Shown here in pieces: positions 52,082 through 62,318 of a stretch of DNA of 64,000 bases (positions are counted from its first letter, which is position 1; each line of letters starts with the position of its first letter). The DNA comes from Oegoconia quadripuncta (taxonomy: Eukaryota; Arthropoda; Insecta; Lepidoptera; Autostichidae): positions 13,119,618-13,183,617 of the forward strand of contig OX438759.1 of NCBI GenBank assembly GCA_949316235.1, read 5' to 3'. The position numbers were made by a program, and so were the translations under genes. The notes beneath the pieces were generated by a model that worked only from the letters and a program-made list of their open reading frames with translations, was not told the origin of the DNA and ran no database searches.

Positions 52082-52322
52082 GACGACCGATTGGTGTAGT
52101 GGATAGTGACCCTATCAGCGAAACCAACGGTTGCGGGTTCGAATCCCGCGACGGGTAAATGTTTGTGTGATGAATATGAACATTTACTCCCGAGTCTTGG
52201 ATGTTTATATAAATATTTATGTATGTTTATCCGTTATCTAGTATCCATAGCACAAGCTTTGCTTAGTTTGGGACTAGATGATTGGTGTAAGTGTCCGAAA
52301 TATTTATTTATTATTTATTATT
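52082..52322 (+). mobile_element. SINE-C copy 6, plus orientation, best preserved
   Basis: GACCGATTGGTGTAGTGGAT, B box GGTTCGAATCCCGCGACGGG, GATGAATATGAACATTTACT, AGCTTTGCTTAGTTTGGGAC and an ATTTATTTATTATTT end. The A-box TGGTGTAGTGG and the B box are 35 bp apart. This copy defines the family. Confidence 0.9.
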
Positions 52323-52464
52323 ATTTAAACTTTAGTATGAAAGTGCAACAATTTTCCGCTGGTGAATGCAGTGTGATGTCAAAAATGGACTCCAACGGAC
52401 AGCGCTGCTGGTTTTCAGAGGAGCTTTGGTACCTATATAATTTATAATTATATTATTATAGGTA

Positions 52465-52795
52465 TTGGGGAGAGGGTTCGTACTTGACCTCAATCACACC
52501 TGATGTTAAGTGAAGATGAGGTCGATGGTGGAAGCGTACTGACCTGGAAACCCCAACACATTTGGGGGATTGGCTATCTTATCTCTGACAACCGGAACAC
52601 AACAATGCTATTAACATTGCTGTTTGGTGGCAGATTTAGATAAGATGGTGGTAGCTAGCCAGGCGGATATTTAAAATACCCTACCACCAACCAAACCGAG
52701 TACTTAAACATGTACCCCGCTGGGGATCGAACCCGCGACCTCAGAATCATAAACCCAATGTTGTTTACATTGCGCCACGGAGGCGGTTAATACAT
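52465..52795 (-). mobile_element. SINE-A copy 17, full body
   Basis: GTTCGTACTTGACCTCAATC to GCGCCACGGAGGCGGTTAAT. The T-tract normally marking the 3' end is replaced by TATTGGGGAGAGG. Confidence 0.9.
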
Positions 52796-54229
52796 GTTAT
52801 ATTGATTGATTAATCAAACTTATGTAATTATTTCATTACTTGTTGCAAACACAAATACTTGTTTGTGTACTTAGGGGTACTTATCCTCGTACATTACAGC
52901 ATAACTACGCGAACAAAGTGTTCCTCTTTAACCTTGAATGGAATCACTAATAGCCGTAACGCAAACACAAGTGCAACTGTGCACAAACCTCCTTGCATTC
53001 TCAAACAGTAAAAAGAAACAAACGTACCTGTTAACAGGACATACAACATCCTAAAACTTCCTGTACCGACAAAGCAACTCGCGAATTCGACACGCCCAAA
53101 TCAAAATATATTATCGACATATAAATTTCCAAGCTGGCAACATCGTGAAAAAAAATCGCACCGGCTTTCGCACAATCAATCAAGCGATAAGCCAATAAAC
53201 CTCAACGATGCGCTTTTGAATTTCGAATTCGATTTTAGAATTGCGCTATTGTACGATATGGCCGGCGGCGCGGTGAGTAGCTGCCCTGTCAAATTGCACA
53301 ATGAAAGGGCAACCGGAAGCGAGCGTCGTTCGGTGTCTTCCTGTGAATGGATGAAAGGCTGGATGTTCAGGAACTATTGAGGTCGCTCGGGAAACGTCAT
53401 CTGGACCGTCAGCAAAAGAAGCAGTAAAAATTTAACCTCTAAAATTGAGAACCACAAAATCTAGAAGTTTTTGTAACAATAAAGATACAAGGTAAAAACG
53501 ATAAGTGATCGATCTCAATCGTTTTGTTCTATTATACAAAAGGTAACCTTTTACTGATATTGAAACTGCGCCAATAAATTAAGAAATTCATGTTAATAAC
53601 TTCCTGACAAAGAAACTAGATCTATATTTCAGAAATGTTGATTTTCTACTCTCACAAATTTCCCATTTACGTAATACTGGACAGATAAAACCTACATACC
53701 CAAAGAAACTAAATAACTCTAAAATAAATATTGCTTGTAGTATTCCAACCATACATTTGCTAATGTCTACAATAAAACTATCCAAAATAGCTTAGAAAAA
53801 AAAAGCTGTTCTAACAATACAACGCCCCCTATTCAATACCAAAGGCATAGCAGTTTCGCGCCCATTGGCTTATTAAAAAAATAACGTCCGGAGTTGCCAA
53901 GGCAATAAAATTAAACATCCCTATAATAAAGGTGAAAAGTAATAATGAAATATGTATTACACGGGTATAATGTTGTTAGCCCCCGTTTAGAGGATGAATG
54001 GGTGAATCGACCGTCTTTTTGATACTTTGACTTGTCCCTTTGTGGCGAATTGTCCGTGAAATCGTTCGAGATATTGATTCATTGAACAGTGGGAAGTTTA
54101 GCTCGGTAGATTCTACAGATTATAATTGCATGAGTGTGGGGTTGTCAAGTCGATTTACAGTGTTGTAGTCTACTATTTGTGACTCGACTTTAAATCTAGA
54201 AGAAGATGGAAAGAATTTTTTTAACTTGT
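52796..54229. other. About 1.4 kb without recognised repeats; GC-rich patch at 53140-53350
   Basis: The patch includes ACGATATGGCCGGCGGCGCG followed by GTGAGTAG, an ATG with a strong splice-donor-like sequence 15 bases on, and GCAACCGGAAGCGAGCGTCG. Without a following exon I do not call a gene. This is the longest stretch here with no SINE. Confidence 0.4.
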
Positions 54230-54231
54230 CG

Positions 54232-54450
54232 ATGATTTGAAGTGTTGTTCTAAACCAACAGATCCGAGTTCGAATCCTCGCTAGTTCCCGAACATTTACC
54301 CTCATATTTGCGTGATGAATACACACATTTATTCCCGAGCCATGGACGTATATAAATATTTATGTATATTTAACCATTATCTGATATCCATAATTTAGCT
54401 TTGGCTATAGTTTGAGACTAGTTTATTGGTGTAAATGTAGCTTTACCTAG
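54232..54450 (+). mobile_element. SINE-C copy 7, decayed
   Basis: GATCCGAGTTCGAATCCTCG (B box), GTGATGAATACACACATTTA, TATAAATATTTATGTATATT and TTTGAGACTAGTTTATTGGT. Confidence 0.75.
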
Positions 54451-54519
54451 GTTAGATATTATGTATATATTATTGCGTAGCAACTGTATGTTATCGCGGT
54501 CTTTATTAACACAATCTTT

Positions 54520-54600
54520 ATCATTATCTATATCAGCCGCAGGACGTCCACTACGGAATATAAGCCTCCCCTATTGATCTCCAGAGCAACCATGAAGTGA
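54520..54600 (-). pseudogene. LINE-L fragment 6
   Basis: ATATCAGCCGCAGGACGTCC, ACTACGGAATATAAGCCTCC and TTGATCTCCAGAGCAACCAT: the inverted last 20 or so codons. Confidence 0.6.
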
Positions 54601-55362
54601 TTACAATGTTAACCTTTCCTTTGTTAGTATTAACTTTATTGTACACCAAAAAAAAACAGCCAACTTATCCTATTGTGGGGTTTTTTTCTAGTTAACCTTA
54701 GTGTAGCCAAAAACAATAACAGGTGTAGATAGAATTGCCAATAAGAAAAATAGAAACTAGGCATCTCTTCCCGACAAAAAGAAAAAACATTTTTATTAAA
54801 TGATATATATATTTCCAGAGCGACTATATTCAATAAAGGACATTCATTCATGAATGTGGCTGATGTGATGGTGATGATTTAAGGCCTAGTGCCACCCTCA
54901 AACCAGTTTTTAAATTACGAATAGCACATAAAAATTGTAATGTTGTGCATTAGAATGTACAAATATACTCGTAGAAAGCCGTTACTTTCTCCGACAAGTT
55001 CATCAAACACAAATTAAATTTACAGAACCACAACAACTTTGCTGGTACCGTAACAAAATTGATATGAGGACTGTAGTGAATTTCAATAACAGAAACAGCA
55101 AATATAATGTGGTAGGTAAGAAGACGGCACTTTCGTTGTAAGATCTGAGAACCGGAGCCGGTTCATACTAATTAGTGTTAATCAAATAATATCCTCTTTG
55201 CTGTTAAAACTAGCCATGTCAAACGGATTACTGGAGAATTTGAGATTGTGCTAAAGTTGCTCTGAAACAGGTCTTACCTAATATAATAGGTATTAGGTAT
55301 ACATTTTTACTGGCTTCTGCTCGCGGCTCTGTTTGAGAGAATTTTATTGTCACTAAGAAATT
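54601..55362. other. Unassigned
   Basis: ACTGGCTTCTGCTCGCGGCT near 55309 is a decayed HEL-G end. No gene. Confidence 0.4.
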
Positions 55363-55640
55363 AAAGAGCGTCGGTAGCTCAACGGTTAAGACCATGTACC
55401 AATGAGTTTTTAAATTTAATTTAATTACTTATGTGCATTTATCCGACTGCTCTTAAACGGTGAAGGAAAATATCGTGAGTAAACCTGCATGCCTGAGAAA
55501 TAAAAATTCTAAGGCATGTGAAGTCCCCAACCCGCATTGGGCCAGCGTGGTGGTCTAGGGCCCATACTCCCTCATTATACGAAGGAAGGCCAGGATATAT
55601 CCCTACACTGAGATGTTTACCGGCTAAGATGATGAAGAAA
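55363..55640 (+). mobile_element. SINE-K copy with deleted B box
   Basis: GAGCGTCGGTAGCTCAACGG (A-box side) is followed at once by TTAAGACCATGTACCAATGA, skipping the B-box segment seen at 40660. The body is normal to GATGTTTACCGGCTAAGATG. Lacking a B box it should not be transcribable by the usual pol III route, so the deletion probably post-dates insertion. Confidence 0.8.
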
Positions 55641-55689
55641 TTAAAATCATAACTACAAATTGAAAATCTAGAAAATCCTCATTGATTGC

Positions 55690-56005
55690 ACATAAGATTA
55701 TATTTTATCATCCCCGTAGATCTAGACCAAAAGATAGTAAAAGCTAATCTTCGAAACGAGCTTAACCGGATTCCATTAAAAAAATGGAAAATTTAGAAAA
55801 CTCTTGAAAGACGAAATCTTCGAAATTGGTTTAACTGATTATCATCATACATGGGAAACTGTCCCCTCGTGTAGTCTTTGATATAAAAAAAAACGCACTC
55901 AAATCTGACCACGCATTACTGACATACATCTGGACAAAGGCTGGACACACACGCATAATACCGTCACACACATAAACATCGTTTCTCGTCACGGGTTAAA
56001 AAGCA
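55690..56005 (-). mobile_element. REP-J copy, inverted, double core
   Basis: TCTTCGAAACGAGCTTAACC and TCTTCGAAATTGGTTTAACT are two tandem cores. ATAAAAAAAAACGCACTCAA, TCTGGACAAAGGCTGGACAC and TTTCTCGTCACGGGTTAAAA form the inverted start. Confidence 0.75.
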
Positions 56006-56066
56006 CCCTTTATTTATTTTTTTAATACTAATTTCTATTTCTGCACCTTTGTGATTACAGCACATA

Positions 56067-56185
56067 AAGAGAATAGAACCAACCATTCTCCTCACGTGGT
56101 TGTTATAAAAGGCGGCAAGCCCTTACCACCAAAAAATATCTATAGACTTGCACGTTTCAATAGCGATGGGCTCACGCTGTAAATT
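56067..56185 (+). mobile_element. REP-E fragment, plus
   Basis: AAGAGAATAGAACCAACCAT, TTATAAAAGGCGGCAAGCCC, GCACGTTTCAATAGCGATGG. Confidence 0.7.
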
Positions 56186-56227
56186 CATGTCGTTCATTCA
56201 ACTGAGGAAAACTGTAAAAATACTGAT

Positions 56228-56315
56228 GTAAGCTGTTACGCTTCCCTTAGTCGCCTTTTACGATACCCACGGCAAGAGACAGGTTGGTATTATTCTACTC
56301 GGCCCTTAGATTACG
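56228..56315 (-). mobile_element. REP-E fragment, minus
   Basis: CTTCCCTTAGTCGCCTTTTA, CGATACCCACGGCAAGAGAC. With the preceding fragment it forms an inverted pair around a 42-bp spacer. Confidence 0.65.
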
Positions 56316-56477
56316 TAGCTTCATCGGCATAGTTATCGATTGACCTATGAGAAACCGTGAAATTGCCGAGCGAACAATGGACCAACCAATCACATGTCAG
56401 AACGTAATCGATGACGATAATGATAAATTATGTAATAGACCCCTGGTTCCTCACACGGTCATATTTCTAATTTAATG

Positions 56478-56806
56478 TTTCATCAACAGCCTTACACGTA
56501 CCCACTCTTGGGTCACAGCCTCTCTTACTGGGAGAGATGAGACATAATCCACCGGGCCCAATGCGGATTGGTGGATTTGTGTTAGACTCTAGTGGCCACC
56601 TGACAGCCACTATTCTTAAGCCACCACTTGGCTTACCGACTGCCTTTAGTTGAAAACAACCGGCACCGATAACTTAGCCTTCCGAAGCACGGAACCACTC
56701 ATATTTAAATGCCCTAGTAGTCACCCATCCAAGCACTGACCGCACCAGACATTGCTTAACTTTGCTAATCGAAAAGGAATAGCGAATGCGACTGCGCCAC
56801 TGCGTA
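56478..56806 (-). mobile_element. SINE-5S: SINE with a 5S rRNA-like head
   Basis: On the minus strand, 56700-56770 reads AAAGTTAAGCAATGTCTGGT then GCGGTCAGTGCTTGGATGGG and TGAC. This follows the 3' half of the 5S rRNA internal promoter (animal 5S: AAGTTAAGCA...GGGC-x-x-GGTTAGTACTTGGATGGG-x-GACC). It is followed by CGTGCTTCGGAAGGCTAAGT, CAGTCGGTAAGCC and a tail near ATGGGCCCGGTGGATTATGT region up to GCTGTTGATGAAAC. A second head fragment is at 18834. 5S-headed SINEs (SINE3 class) are known in animals; placement here is from the head match. Confidence 0.7.
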
Positions 56807-57255
56807 TATAATATGTTTAACACTTTGTTTACTTAACACTTTCGTGATGAGAGTTAAACAAATACAACTATTTAAGACATCAGCACAAAGGAACTGACAT
56901 TAAGTTTAAATTACATAAGTGACATTAATAATACCTATGATATAGGTAAACCCGTCATTTCCTCTGCTCTGGAGCCGAGGGCTTAACGAGTGACATTAAT
57001 TTACTACATTGAGTGATAGATGATCACAAAAGCGAATCATAAAGAATATAATGTCAAGATAAATACTGTAACGAGACATCTGTTATCTTCGTACTAGATA
57101 ACTGATGATGACTTACTGGAATATTCCGCTATTAGTCAATTACTCACTTCTCCGACGAAAGTTTTATAAAAATGTACCTGACATGACATATTTAACACCA
57201 GAACTCTAGAAAATTACACATCATTTGGCATTGCAAAAATATATGTATATCAATA
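56807..57255. other. Unassigned AT-rich stretch
   Basis: No feature recognised. Confidence 0.5.
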
Positions 57256-57826
57256 TTAACCTTTAATTACTCGCGCAAGGTTCATTTGGACCTCAGCGCA
57301 GATTCAAAGTTGTGTTATTATTCCTCGCAACTGTCTTGTCTACGTGCCAGTAGCTTCCTAAAACGCTTTATAATTCACTTGCCAACCAAGGTTGCTTTGT
57401 TGTATCTCGGGAGTGCGTCTGTGGTTCAAACAGACTCTGCGTTTTTTGGAAATGGGATTTTTGTTGAACCATTGCAAAAACATATGAAGCGAAGTATGGA
57501 AATGGAGACACCCAAATCTTCTACGACACTCCCTCCATCAATTTCAAAAGGCCGATGTATCTTTTTTCCAAGATCTAAAGACGTGAAAATGAAGTGCGCT
57601 AAATTTGTAATGACCATTTGACTATGCTAAGTGCTAATTGTCTAAACACGAAAAATTCTAATCTAGAAAATTTTTAACTTATTAATCATTTTAAGTCCTA
57701 TAGACGCTAAGTGTTTAAGTTTTTGTTACTTATCCAGACTCCAAAATAACAAATTCTAATTTTGTAGTACATGCAGCTTCACTTTGATTTTTTGTAAGTT
57801 TTTAGGCGCGTGCAATTAAGGGTTAA
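57256..57826 (+). mobile_element. piggyBac-like deletion derivative with TTAA flanks
   Basis: TTAA at 57256-57259 and 57823-57826 flank a 563-bp element. The left end CCTTTAATTACTCGCGC and the right end GCGCGTGCAATTAAGGG are inverted repeats (14 of 17 paired). TTAA duplication and C-rich/G-rich tips are the piggyBac signature. The frame inside ends in a cysteine-rich-like tail, so this is an internally deleted copy of an autonomous element, read left to right. Confidence 0.8.
57286..57621 (+). pseudogene. Residual piggyBac transposase C-terminus (111-codon frame)
   Basis: The last residues, SKGRCIFFPRSKDVKMKCAK then FVMTI, resemble the C-terminal cysteine-rich domain of piggyBac transposases (K-x-R-C-x-x-C-P-x-K-x-x-x-K-x-x-x-x-C-x-x-C). 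One cysteine and the C-x-x-C after the K-M-K segment are missing or changed. The upstream part of the frame shows no D-D-D catalytic core, and its first residues are unlikely to be native. The protein is 111 residues against about 550-600 for an active enzyme. Its position just before the right terminal repeat fits a transposase C-terminus. It cannot be functional. Confidence 0.5.
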
Positions 57827-57944
57827 GATATCCTCGAGATAACCGCTTAATAGGTTGTTTGGTTCACACACCCTCTAAGAATATGTTTATTATTAAGAAA
57901 ATTTCTAGAATAATCGTCAATTATGATGTTTAAAAACAAATCAT

Positions 57945-58272
57945 CATAAATTGAACATTTAGAAAACTTCCGACAACGACTTAACCGATTTCCATCAAGC
58001 TTGGCTAAGAACATATCAAGTTACATATAAAAAAATGTTAATTGGGAAAACCCTTCAAAGACTATGATATCATCGTAATACACCCAAAAACTGTGTAAAA
58101 AGCTAGATAATCTTCGAAATCAATGACTAAGAACTTATCCTGTCGTTTAGTCTTTTGTATAAAAAACCGCACTCAAATCAGATTACTACTGAGGTACGTC
58201 CGGACAAACACTGGACACACACACAACGCCGTCAAACACAGAACACCCATCGTTTTCGTCGGGGGTTAATAA
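57945..58272 (-). mobile_element. REP-J copy, inverted, double core
   Basis: ACGACTTAACCGATTTCCAT and, after a spacer, AATCTTCGAAATCAATGACT are cores. ATAAAAAACCGCACTCAAAT, CGTCCGGACAAACACTGGAC and CGTTTTCGTCGGGGGTTAAT form the inverted start. Confidence 0.8.
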
Positions 58273-58814
58273 GAAATTGCCTTAAGTCATTTGATACTAC
58301 AACCTATTAGTTACTCAACTATCCAAACAAGTGTTTATTCTAACTTCTTATATTTGTCAGGAATAACATAAGTACTCGGCAGTATAAACAAAACTCTTAG
58401 CTACAATCAAGAGACATTCATTCGAATCAAATATTTGATATTTGCCTCAATAAACGGCGAGCAGTCAATGTTTACAGGCACGATAATTTCTAAGACTCGA
58501 CAAATTAATTTAGAATGTTGCCCGAATTGAGCGTTGATAAACAGGGCCAATATGGCAACATGATAATATTGGGCCACCGCAAACATTGTATTATTTATAT
58601 TATTGTTGTCACTGCTCCGTGTACTACAAACAGCTTGTGCAACTATTGTGCTTTGTTTAGATGTTTTGACAAGAATTTTATCGCAGCTTCTTTATTGGAA
58701 CTTGTGGGAATGGTAATTTTGGGTGGTGAAAGAAATAGACTAGCTCTCTTTGACTCTAGAGGTATGTAGAGTTGACGTATTTTTTAAGTTTCTTTATACA
58801 TTTACATTACATAT
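58273..58814. other. Unassigned
   Basis: The 84-codon plus frame at 58515-58769 has no domain. Confidence 0.4.
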
Positions 58815-59050
58815 ACATACAAGGGTTAGAACTTGACCTCAATCAAAGTTAATGTTAAGTGAAGATGAAGCCAAAAATGTAAGCGCGTTCATCGGGAATC
58901 GCATTATTTGGGGCACTGGCTACTCTCAAACAGTTGGATCACAATAATGTTGTCACATTGCTGCTTGGCAAAGACTTAGATAAGATAATGGCTGGCCAGG
59001 TGACATTTAAAAGTTAGGCACACGAACAAAGCGGAGTACTAAATCAGCGA
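58815..59050 (-). mobile_element. SINE-A copy 18, oldest-looking
   Basis: GTTAGAACTTGACCTCAATC, TAATGTTAAGTGAAGATGAA, TTGCTGCTTGGCAAAGACTT and GTACTAAATCAGCGACC keep the order of SINE-A with many substitutions. No head, no T-tract. Confidence 0.7.
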
Positions 59051-60286
59051 CCTTCGTGAAGTTTGGAGAGTCCCTAATTACGGTCTAACATCCGAATATT
59101 CAAACGCTTCTTAACTTACTGAACCCCTAAATATTATATTTAATTTTTTTAAATAAAATGCTGTCATTTCCATGTCGTTGACATTTAAAGAGGGGAGGTG
59201 ACGTTGTACTAAATTTTGCGATCGAACGCCAGCGAGATAAATAGCAACGTTTTTGCGATCGAATGCAAAGAATTTTAGTCTTAAGACGGCAGGTCGTCTG
59301 TCCACCTTCTGAGTGGATAGCTGATTAGGAACAGGAAAATACTGCAATGTTACCTATGATGCAACGTTACCTCGTGATTCCGTAAGTAGCCCTTAGGTAC
59401 ATAAGCTCAGATCTAATCTAATCATTTCTGAGTATCAGTTATATTTACTTACAGTTAACAACTTCACAGCTTCAGATGCCTACTGATTCGTAACATTACA
59501 CCAAAATCCATGGCGATTTAAGAAAATCTGCTACAGCAAATACAGTTTGAGTGACTTATGTTTATTTTCCATATTATAATGTAATTTTCCATAACATTCG
59601 TCCGAAGAGCAAGATGGCCGCCGGCCGCTAACGATTTCGGCAAACATCATTATATTAAAGTCGCACATGCACACCGTGTTTGATCTCGCTTATTGGCCAA
59701 CTGTTGGCTCATGAAATAACGTGTTATAATATTTACTATTATTTATACTTTTTAGCTTCAGTCAATGCCACGTTTAGTTTCTCACGTGTTTGTTAGCGAA
59801 GGTATTTACTAAAGGACTTGGTAATTATCTCGACTCGATAGGTAAACTATTGAATTCGGTCCGACAATTTCACTTTTAAGATGATTATTAATGATTAATG
59901 ATGTAGGTATTTTAAAAACCAGAAAGGAAAATAAATAATACCAAATACCTAATGGTACCAAATAAGTAGATACTCATAGAAGATTGTTTTATTTTTTAAT
60001 CATTTAAGTAATATTTTTTAAAGTTGTAATAGAAATCGAACGAGGTGCCAGACACGGCATTGAAATTATATTTCAAAGATATAGCAGATCTTCTTTCATC
60101 TGAGTGTAACATTCAAATCTATATGTATATTCAATATTCTTTATTTAATTGGATAAAAAGTTATTAACAACGATGTCCTGTGTGTTTGTTGCGCCGCTTC
60201 TTTTCCCACAGATGAGTTATATTTCGATAAGTGTAATCAGTAGTAGCTTGGGTATACTGACTGACAGATAAATAATAATAATCGAA
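59051..60286. other. About 1.2 kb unassigned; GC-rich patch at 59590-59700
   Basis: CAAGATGGCCGCCGGCCGCT contains a YY1/Pho-like AAGATGGC. GTTTGTTGCGCCGCTTCTTT near 60186 is typical of inverted LINE 3' ends. No gene. Confidence 0.4.
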
Positions 60287-60514
60287 AAATCGAACATGGT
60301 GCTTGCAAAATACAAAATATTTTTTTTTTTTAATAATTAAATAGTTATTACATAAATGTGTAAGTATTTCAAATTTTATTTCAACGCAACATACATAGTA
60401 TCATAGTAAAGAAGTAAAATAAAATTTGAATACTTACACATTTATGTAATAACTATTTAATTATTTAAAAACCAAAAATGTTATTTTGTATTTTGCAAGC
60501 ATCATGTTCGATTT
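60287..60514. repeat. Fold-back: 95-bp inverted repeat with 35-bp spacer
   Basis: Left arm 60287-60381 (AAATCGAACATGGTGCTTGC...) pairs with the right arm 60417-60514 (...GCAAGCATCATGTTCGATTT) with only a few mismatches and small indels. The spacer CAACGCAACATACATAGTAT is unique. No target duplication is evident, and no copies elsewhere in the window. Confidence 0.85.
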
Positions 60515-60651
60515 CTAGACTACGACACATTCACAAGGCTGACTTATTGGACTACTGAACTAGGATTGATGGTATTGGGCATAAAAGTGTTAAGACATAC
60601 ACCGACGAGGATGATTTGATAAAGGACGCCTTCCAACCGATCGCTCGGGAT

Positions 60652-61231
60652 CTGTGTCTCTTAGGAATAAATTCAAAGAAATTAATATATTAACATTAGC
60701 ATCGCAATATATTTACGAAAACTTAATGTATGTAAGAAAAAATATAGAATCGTTTAAGAAAAATAGTGATATACATAATGTTAATACCAGATATAAAAAT
60801 AAACTTGCTGTTCATGCCAGCCGTCTACACAAAGTCACTAAGTCATTTAAGGGGCAATGTATACGCTTTTATAATAAGGTTCCAGTGGACATTCAAAATT
60901 TACCTTTAAATAAATTCAAAACCATCATAAAAAAACAGACATTATTTGCCAAAGGCTGTTATAAATTTCTGACTATCTGGATGATAAGCAAGCATGGACA
61001 TAGACCGCTCGGCGATATTCAGCCTAATTATACAATATAATATAATTGTAACCCAAACTTATTTAAAAGAGCAACCCTTGAGTTTCTTGCTCGTTCTTCT
61101 CTGGGAAATCTGCTTTGCGAATGAGCAATAATGTCAATAATTTTAATATTAAGATAAAAAATGTGACGTTTTCAAGTGACAATCTTTATCCTACGAAATA
61201 AATATTTTTTGACTTTGACTTTGACTTTGAG
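60652..61231 (+). pseudogene. LINE-I copy 2: 3' end of a non-LTR retrotransposon
   Basis: An open frame of 128 codons (60654-61040) reads NKFKEINILTLASQYIYENL, then NTRYKNKLAVHASRLHKVTK, then IRFYNKVPVDIQNLPLNKFK. This is the C-terminus of a LINE ORF2, beyond the RT domain. A 3' UTR with CAACCCTTGAGTTTCTTGCT follows, and the element ends in four units of GACTTT (61210-61231). It starts at almost the same codon as copy 1 at 31443. No frame break within this stretch, so it is the younger copy. Confidence 0.85.
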
Positions 61232-62029
61232 TTTGTGGCCTATGTTCAACTTTGCACGTTCTGTGACTGTTATGATGATGAGACCTCAACTCCGCCGTCA
61301 ATTTGCATCATCATTGCGTCATCAGCTGAGATGTTTGCAACGTAAAACAGACTCTAAAGTCTGGATTTCCTTTACCGAACATGACACGACAGAACTGTCA
61401 CTTAAGAGTTTGTAAGATCAAGTCTTTTGAGTATTGAAGCCTAATGTCGTTATTGCCGCTGGCAGAGCCGCTCATAACCTCAGTTCAGGGTGTTTACCGT
61501 GAAGGGTTAAAAGGGTCTTTAAGAAGTGGAGCTACCACATTTGTAGAGAACAACTAACGTCCCCATCAGCGGATCTGGCTACGACTCTACGAGAAAGTAG
61601 TAAGATAATTATCTGTGACAAAATAGCCGGCAATGGCAGCAGCTTGAGCTAGAATACTCTTTATATAATTTATGTCCATGATATAGCATTATATACAGAG
61701 ACACTACAGTGAAGCATCTGCTTCCACGAGCGCGGCCACAGACTTCTAATCTGTGTGCAGCACACATAGATATTGCGTACCCTTTATTATGCAGGCCAAG
61801 GAGCGATTTTGCGGGCAATCCGCGTGAAGAATATGAAATGAGAACATCTCCAGCTAATTTGTAACGTGGATGGATGATGGATGGAGAGATGACGTTCAAT
61901 TTGATAATTGCTCTAACTGCTCGCTTGTACAGGACTTAAACGCAACGGATATACAATACATGCATGTCCCATAACATTCCATCTGTAACATCACTACATT
62001 CAGTGAATTTATACAAAAATGATGAGTGC
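61232..62029. other. Unassigned
   Basis: GTCATCAGCTGAGATGTTTG and TAAAACAGACTCTAAAGTCT near 61319 may be old retroelement DNA. No gene supported. Confidence 0.35.
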
Positions 62030-62039
62030 TATGTGTTTG

Positions 62040-62290
62040 AAGGCGTTGTGTGTGTGTGTGTGTGTGCGCGTGTATTCGTGTATGTCCAGTCTTCGTCCGG
62101 ACGTATCTCAATAATGCGTGGTTCGATTTGCATGCGGTTTTCTATATCAAAAATTAAACGAGGGAACATATTTTAGCCATTTGAGAAAATTCGTTTGAGC
62201 TGTTTCAAAGATATAATAGCTGTCGACAATATGATATCTATATAGTCGAGGTTTTTCTAATTTTTTAATTTATTTAAATTTAAGATTTAT
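62040..62290 (+). mobile_element. REP-J copy 4 with (GT)n
   Basis: AGGCGTTGTGTGTGTGTGTG, CCAGTCTTCGTCCGGACGTA, GATTTGCATGCGGTTTTCTA and GAGCTGTTTCAAAGATATAA. The dinucleotide run at 62046-62066 is an expansion of the GTTGTGTGTGTG of the repeat. Confidence 0.75.
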
Positions 62291-62318
62291 AGTTAAAAGG
62301 GGTTGTACTGTACTTTAC

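Noticed and set aside
52082..52160. tRNA gene suggested by A and B boxes in SINE-C
   Set aside because: The B box is followed by a repeated SINE body, not by an acceptor stem pairing with the 5' end. Several copies share the same body. The same applies to the heads of SINE-A, SINE-D and SINE-K.
53263..53285. Five-codon first exon ending in a splice donor
   Set aside because: ATG plus GTGAGT alone is weak. No acceptor or second exon could be supported. Kept only as part of the island finding.
56700..56770. Functional 5S rRNA gene
   Set aside because: Only part of the 5S-like sequence is present, with many changes, and it continues into non-5S sequence; a fragment with the same head is dispersed.
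57426..57617. 63-codon minus frame as a gene
   Set aside because: Antisense to the better supported piggyBac C-terminal frame.
61964..62176. Overlapping frames across the (GT)n run
   Set aside because: Driven by the dinucleotide repeat within REP-J.
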